Assembly: GCA_017651265.1 (NCBI GenBank)
Contig: JAGCDO010000066.1
Coordinates: forward strand, 1 to 64,000
Direction: 5' to 3'
DNA: 64,000 nt
Source: Prevotella sp.
Lineage (GTDB): Bacteria > Bacteroidota > Bacteroidia > Bacteroidales > Bacteroidaceae
Positions 60,078 through 64,000 of the stretch are shown here, one piece after another; the first letter of the stretch is position 1, and each line of letters starts with the position of its first letter. The notes beneath the pieces are model-generated. The model did no database searches. It was not told the DNA's origin and saw only the letters and a list, made by a program, of their open reading frames with translations. The position numbers and the translations under genes are program-made.

Positions 60078-61568
60078 ATGGCAAAAAGGTATTTATTAGG
60101 TTTTGATGTCGGCAGCTCGTCTGTCAAGGCATCATTGGTTGATGCAGATACAGGTGTATGTGCAGCAACTGCTTTCTTTCCTGAGACAGAAGCTCCCATC
60201 ATGGCTGTGAAAGCAGGATGGGCAGAACAGGATCCGGAGATGTGGTGGACAAACGCTAAGCTTGCTTTCCAGAAGATCAAGGCGGAAGCAGGTGCCAAGG
60301 CTGAGGAGATCAAGGCCATCGGTATTTCTTACCAGATGCACGGTTTGGTATGCGTTGACAAGACTCAGAAGGTGCTCCGCCCGAGTATTATCTGGTGTGA
60401 CTCACGTGCTGTCCCCTATGGCGAGAAGGCTTTCAACGAGCTGGGTGCCGACAAGTGTCTGGGTCATCTGCTGAACTCACCTGGTAACTTCACCGCTGCT
60501 AAGCTGGCTTGGGTGAAGGAGAACGAGCCTGAGCTGTTTGCAAAGATTGATAAGATCATGCTCCCTGGCGATTACCTTGCCATGAAGTTAAGCGGTACGG
60601 TAAACACCACCATCAGCGGTCTTTCCGAAGGAATGATGTGGGACTTCAAGGAGAAGGCTCCTGCTAAGTTCCTGTTCGACTACTATGGATTCGATGAGAA
60701 GGTGGTTGCTGATATCGTTCCTACCTTCAGTATTCAGAGTACGGTTAGCAAGCAGGCTGCCGAGGAACTGGGTCTGCAAGAGGGTACACCTATATCTTAC
60801 CGTGGTGGCGACCAGCCGAACAACGCCTTGTCACTTAATGTGTTCAACCCGGGTGAGATTGCTTCTACCGCCGGTACATCAGGTGTGGTATATGGCGTGC
60901 TGGGTGAGGCTAACTACGATAAGAAGAGTCGTGTGAACACCTTCGCTCATGTGAACTACACCACCGACCTCGATCGTCTGGGTGTGCTGCTTTGCATCAA
61001 CGGTACAGGTATCCTCAACGCTTGGATCCGTCGTAACGTGGCTCCCGAAGGAATCTCCTATGCTGAGATGAACGACATGATGGCCAATATCCCCATCGGT
61101 AGCGAGGGCGTGTCAATCATCCCGTTCGGCAACGGTGCTGAGCGTGTTCTTGAGAACCGCGAGGTAGGATGCTCTATCCATGGCGTGAACTTCAACAAAC
61201 ACTCAAAGGCTCATCTCATGAGAGCAGCGCAGGAGGGTATCGTGTTCAGCTTCTGCTACGGTATGGAGATCATGCAGCAGATGGGTATGGACATCCGCAA
61301 GATCCATGCAGGAAAAGCCAATATGTTCCTCAGCGAGATCTTCCGCAATACGCTGGCAGGCGTGAGCGGTGCTACGATCGAGTTGTACGAGACTGACGGT
61401 AGTGTGGGTGCTGCCAAGGGTGCTGGTATGGGTTGTGGTATCTACAAAGACCATGACGAGGCCTTCGCCACCTTGAAGAAACTGGCTGTTATCGAGCCGG
61501 ATGATAGCAAGCGCTCTCAGTATCTCGCTGCCTACACGGCTTGGAAAGAGCAGTTGGCAAAGATCTAA
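60078..61568 (+). CDS. xylB: Xylulokinase
   Basis: 496 aa from MAKRYLLGFDVGSSSVKASL; an in-frame ATG at 60033 would add a non-conserved basic stretch. FGGY motifs: GFDVGSSSVKASLVD (phosphate loop), GISYQMHGLVCVDKTQ, IIWCDSRAVPYGE, and the ATP-site STAGTSGVVYGV. The C-terminal FGGY part includes GAAKGAGMG. It phosphorylates D-xylulose. xylA follows after 62 bases; the pair lets the cell use xylose released by the xylanase-esterase at 22 kb. Confidence 0.95.
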   Translation: MAKRYLLGFDVGSSSVKASLVDADTGVCAATAFFPETEAPIMAVKAGWAEQDPEMWWTNAKLAFQKIKAEAGAKAEEIKAIGISYQMHGLVCVDKTQKVLRPSIIWCDSRAVPYGEKAFNELGADKCLGHLLNSPGNFTAAKLAWVKENEPELFAKIDKIMLPGDYLAMKLSGTVNTTISGLSEGMMWDFKEKAPAKFLFDYYGFDEKVVADIVPTFSIQSTVSKQAAEELGLQEGTPISYRGGDQPNNALSLNVFNPGEIASTAGTSGVVYGVLGEANYDKKSRVNTFAHVNYTTDLDRLGVLLCINGTGILNAWIRRNVAPEGISYAEMNDMMANIPIGSEGVSIIPFGNGAERVLENREVGCSIHGVNFNKHSKAHLMRAAQEGIVFSFCYGMEIMQQMGMDIRKIHAGKANMFLSEIFRNTLAGVSGATIELYETDGSVGAAKGAGMGCGIYKDHDEAFATLKKLAVIEPDDSKRSQYLAAYTAWKEQLAKI

Positions 61569-61630
61569 GAAATAAACAAGTAATCACTTAGAAATAATAA
61601 ATTCATTATTCAATTTAATCATTTAAACTT

Positions 61631-62950
61631 ATGGCAAAAGAGTATTTTCCGTTTACCGGTAAGATTCCTTTCGAAGGAAAGGACAGTAAGAATGTAATGG
61701 CTTTCCACTACTACGAGCCTGAGAAGGTCGTGATGGGAAAGAAGATGAAGGATTGGCTGAAGTTCGCTATGGCTTGGTGGCATACACTGGGTGGCGCTTC
61801 TGCAGACCAGTTCGGTGGTCAGACCCGTTCATACGAGTGGGATAAGGCTGGTGACGCTGTTCAGCGCGCTAAGGATAAGATGGATGCTGGCTTCGAGATC
61901 ATGGATAAGCTGGGTATCGAGTACTTCTGCTTCCACGATGTTGACCTCGTAGAAGAGGGTGACACCGTTGAGGAGTATGAGGCTCGCATGAAGGCTATCA
62001 CTGACTATGCTCAGGAGAAGATGAAGCAGTTCCCCAACATCAAGCTGCTCTGGGGTACCGCAAACGTATTCGGTAACAAGCGCTATGCTAATGGTGCTTC
62101 TACCAACCCCGACTTCGACGTAGTAGCTCGCGCTATCGTTCAGATCAAGAACGCTATCGACGCTACCATCAAGCTGGGTGGTACCAACTATGTATTCTGG
62201 GGTGGACGTGAAGGCTACATGAGTCTGCTGAACACCGACCAGAAGCGTGAGAAGGAGCACATGGCAACGATGCTGACCATGGCTCGCGACTATGCTCGCG
62301 CTAAGGGATTCAAGGGTACTTTCCTCATTGAGCCGAAGCCCATGGAGCCCAGCAAGCACCAGTATGATGTGGATACAGAGACCGTTATCGGTTTCCTGAA
62401 GGCCCACAACCTGGACAAGGACTTCAAGGTGAACATCGAGGTGAACCACGCTACACTCGCTGGTCATACCTTCGAGCACGAGCTGGCTTGCGCTGTTGAC
62501 GCTGGTATGCTCGGTTCTATCGACGCTAACCGCGGTGATGCTCAGAACGGTTGGGATACCGACCAGTTCCCCATCGACAACTACGAGCTGACACAGGCTA
62601 TGCTCGAGATCATCCGCAATGGTGGTCTGGGCAATGGCGGTACCAACTTCGATGCTAAGATCCGTCGTAACAGCACTGACCTCGAGGACCTCTTCATCGC
62701 TCACATCAGCGGTATGGATGCTATGGCACGCGCTCTGATGAACGCTGCTGACATCCTCGAGAACTCTGAGCTGCCCGCTATGAAGAAGGCTCGCTACGCA
62801 AGCTTCGACAAGGGTGTTGGTAAGGACTTCGAAGATGGCAAGCTGACTCTTGAGCAGGCTTACGAGTATGGTAAGAAAGTGGGTGAGCCCAAGCAGACTT
62901 CTGGTAAGCAGGAGAAGTACGAGACCATCGTGGCTCTCTACTCCAAGTAA
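61631..62950 (+). CDS. xylA: Xylose isomerase
   Basis: 439 aa, the group II length. YFCFHDVDLVEEGDTVEEY, VFWGGREGYMSLLNTDQKRE, FLIEPKPMEPSKHQYDVDTE with the metal-binding Glu, NIEVNHATLAGHTFEHELAC and SIDANRGDAQNGWDTDQFPI are diagnostic. It converts D-xylose to D-xylulose in the cytoplasm using two metal ions. Codon use is highly biased, suggesting strong expression. Confidence 0.97.
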   Translation: MAKEYFPFTGKIPFEGKDSKNVMAFHYYEPEKVVMGKKMKDWLKFAMAWWHTLGGASADQFGGQTRSYEWDKAGDAVQRAKDKMDAGFEIMDKLGIEYFCFHDVDLVEEGDTVEEYEARMKAITDYAQEKMKQFPNIKLLWGTANVFGNKRYANGASTNPDFDVVARAIVQIKNAIDATIKLGGTNYVFWGGREGYMSLLNTDQKREKEHMATMLTMARDYARAKGFKGTFLIEPKPMEPSKHQYDVDTETVIGFLKAHNLDKDFKVNIEVNHATLAGHTFEHELACAVDAGMLGSIDANRGDAQNGWDTDQFPIDNYELTQAMLEIIRNGGLGNGGTNFDAKIRRNSTDLEDLFIAHISGMDAMARALMNAADILENSELPAMKKARYASFDKGVGKDFEDGKLTLEQAYEYGKKVGEPKQTSGKQEKYETIVALYSK

Positions 62951-62974
62951 TCATCTCACTTTTAGGTAAAAATC

Positions 62975-63009
62975 AAGAGGATGGGCCATCGGCTCATCCT
63001 CTTCTTTTT
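62975..63009 (+). terminator. Terminator after xylA
   Basis: AAGAGGATGGGCC (62975-62987), loop ATC, GGCTCATCCTCTT (62991-63003), then CTTTTT. 13 pairs with one G-U. Confidence 0.92.
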
Positions 63010-63031
63010 ATACCCCACAAGTTTTTCTTGT

Positions 63032-63475
63032 TTATTCAACAATCTGACGATAATAGACAGCACCCTGCTCATTCTTTAGTGTACGGGTGTCCTCGTCATA
63101 ATCATAGCAGTCATCCTCAGATTCTACACCCTTAGGCTTCAGACAGATGGTGTTGCCATTGATGGTATAGGTGTACTCCGTATAGTTTAGGCTACCTATT
63201 ATGCCCCATGTGGCCGTGCCGTCCTCATTCAGACAGAATCGGCTCTCCTGTTTTTCGTCATCGTAGATTCCAGCCATATTGGCGAAAGTCAGCTCTTGCA
63301 CTTCTTCCTGCGGTTCGTCAAGATAGCTTCGCATATCTTCCATCATGTTGGATTCCTCCTCTTTACCGTCTGGGTCAACAACAACGGCAGCGTCGGTATT
63401 TTCCACCTGTGCCTTCTTGCCCCCGCAAGCCATAAGCATCATCAACGCGGAAATCATTAAAATGCTCTTTCTCAT
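63032..63475 (-). CDS. Small acidic lipoprotein, 147 aa
   Basis: MRKSILMISALMMLMACGGK has lipobox LMAC. After an acidic, low-complexity linker (VVVDPDGKEEESNMMEDMRS) comes a small beta domain of about 75 residues: NMAGIYDDEKQESRFCLNED, GTATWGIIGSLNYTEYTYTI, NGNTICLKPKG. It looks like a lipocalin/META-type envelope protein; no family is certain. Confidence 0.78.
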   Translation of the reverse strand: MRKSILMISALMMLMACGGKKAQVENTDAAVVVDPDGKEEESNMMEDMRSYLDEPQEEVQELTFANMAGIYDDEKQESRFCLNEDGTATWGIIGSLNYTEYTYTINGNTICLKPKGVESEDDCYDYDEDTRTLKNEQGAVYYRQIVE

Positions 63476-63508
63476 AACATTATGGGTAATAGTTTGTTAT
63501 TTGCTGTG

Positions 63509-63540
63509 CAAAGATAACTTTTTCTCATGAAACTCCCAAA
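63509..63540 (-). promoter_or_regulatory. Promoter of the lipoprotein gene
   Basis: Minus-strand TATCTTTG at 63516-63509 and TTTG at 63540-63537, spacing 20. Confidence 0.72.
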
Positions 63541-63649
63541 TATAATAAGTATAAGCTGTAGAAATAGTTGAAAAATTAAAGAGTGAAAACGCGCGAACAT
63601 ACACGAAAAATGCTGAAAAGCACGATAAATAAAGGGATTTTTATAAAAA

Positions 63650-63978
63650 TCAACATACACTTAGGGTACACAAACATACACTATAGGGGCTTTAACATAC
63701 ACGCAACATACACGCTGACGAGTTGTTGCAAGATAAGTGGTAGTTGTTATTAAGACAACCATGAGTAAACAGGCACTTTACTAGGAGTTTGTTACGTTCA
63801 AACTCAAGAATTCTCTCGAGAATTTTTGAGTAAGTGGCCTGTTTTCTATGAGAAAGAAGCCTAGTTTCTATGAGAAAGAAGCCTAGTTTCTATGAGAAAG
63901 CAGCCTACTTAAAAGTGTATGTTGCGTGTATGTTGAAGCCCGTATAGTGTATGTTTGTGTATGTTGCGTGTATGTTGA
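63650..63978. repeat. Intergenic element with 64 bp inverted repeats and nested hairpins
   Basis: The left arm (63650-63713) and right arm (63915-63978) are inverted copies, 64 bp each, with about seven mismatches. Each arm is built from copies of the motif CAACATACAC about 10-11 bp apart; another copy of the core lies at 63596-63604. Between the arms are several stems: ACAGGCACTTTACT (63769-63782) with AGTAAGTGGCCTGT (63829-63842); GAGTTTG (63785-63791) with CAAACTC (63799-63805); and AATTCTC (63809-63815) with GAGAATT (63818-63824). The 22 bp array E lies at 63821-63908. No gene is present. It could be a MITE-like element, a structured RNA or a recombination site. Confidence 0.75.
63821..63908. 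repeat. 22 bp-phased array E
   Basis: TTTCTATGAGAAA at 63843-63855, 63865-63877 and 63887-63899, exactly 22 bp apart, with spacer GAAGCCTAG. A degenerate unit (about 13 of 22 matches) precedes in phase from 63821. The array ends are mutually inverted (TAAGTGGCCTG and CAGCCTACTTA). Confidence 0.92.
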
Positions 63979-64000
63979 AAATACCCATTTCCCCTGTATT

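Noticed and set aside
61829..62704. 291 aa frame antisense to xylA
   Set aside because: Shadow of a highly codon-biased gene.
63821..63908. Arrays A-E as CRISPR arrays
   Set aside because: Units are contiguous 22 bp repeats without unique spacers, only 3-4 copies, and no cas genes are present.

Overview
The window looks like chromosome of a Prevotella-type member of the Bacteroidota (Prevotella/Xylanibacter group). Three things support this. Many genes are preceded by the Bacteroidota promoter pair: a TTTG/TTG element, 18-21 bases, then TAnnTTTG. Shine-Dalgarno sequences are not obvious. The gene set is typical: DUF1573, DUF3078, DUF1846, GldB-like lipoprotein, a TerB-ABC transporter, GT3-type glycogen synthase, M64 and C11 peptidases, and a GH10-esterase xylanase resembling rumen Prevotella enzymes. 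No tRNA, rRNA, prophage or cas genes were seen.

Layout. 1-2.3 kb: 5' part of a tagaturonate reductase gene (minus), then two poorly characterised genes behind a hairpin-rich leader. 2.4-9.6 kb: mazG, a lipoprotein, ribonuclease Z, an orphan secretion-tail-like protein, an L,D-transpeptidase, an ECF sigma/anti-sigma-like/CpxP-like trio and a LysM glucosaminidase. 9.6-17.4 kb: pheT, a YebC-family gene, a TSCPD protein, a BASS-type transporter, a PurF-like protein without its catalytic cysteine, and a PagL-like deacylase. 17.5-24.4 kb: glycogen synthase, glucan phosphorylase and the xylanase-esterase. 24.4-26.1 kb: a REP-associated-type (RAYT-like) transposase between two repeat arrays. 26.1-40.1 kb: MFS carrier, a separated RsbW-like/STAS pair, TerB-ABC transporter, S9 peptidase, DUF1846, yidC, DUF3078 and DUF1573. 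40.4-49.4 kb: aspS, two winged-helix genes, htpG, an ECF sigma factor, pepD, a Skp-like lipoprotein and nth. 49.4-59.9 kb: C11 peptidase, valS, TPR and M64 proteins, a FolK-like protein, GldB-like lipoprotein, a SpoU methyltransferase and DPP-IV. 60-63 kb: xylB-xylA. The last 500 bases hold a structured repeat element.

Several genes fit plant cell-wall sugar use: xylanase/esterase, xylose isomerase, xylulokinase and tagaturonate reductase, with glycogen synthase and phosphorylase for carbon storage. Others handle envelope stress and peptide digestion.

The most unusual feature is outside the genes. Five separate intergenic arrays are built from 3-4 units with exactly 22 bp period, most units carrying a palindrome. 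Their sequences differ but the architecture is the same, and two arrays flank the RAYT-like gene. Further short arrays have 9 bp period (three loci, two of them in frame inside valS) and 7 bp period. The last array lies inside 64 bp inverted repeats at the window end.
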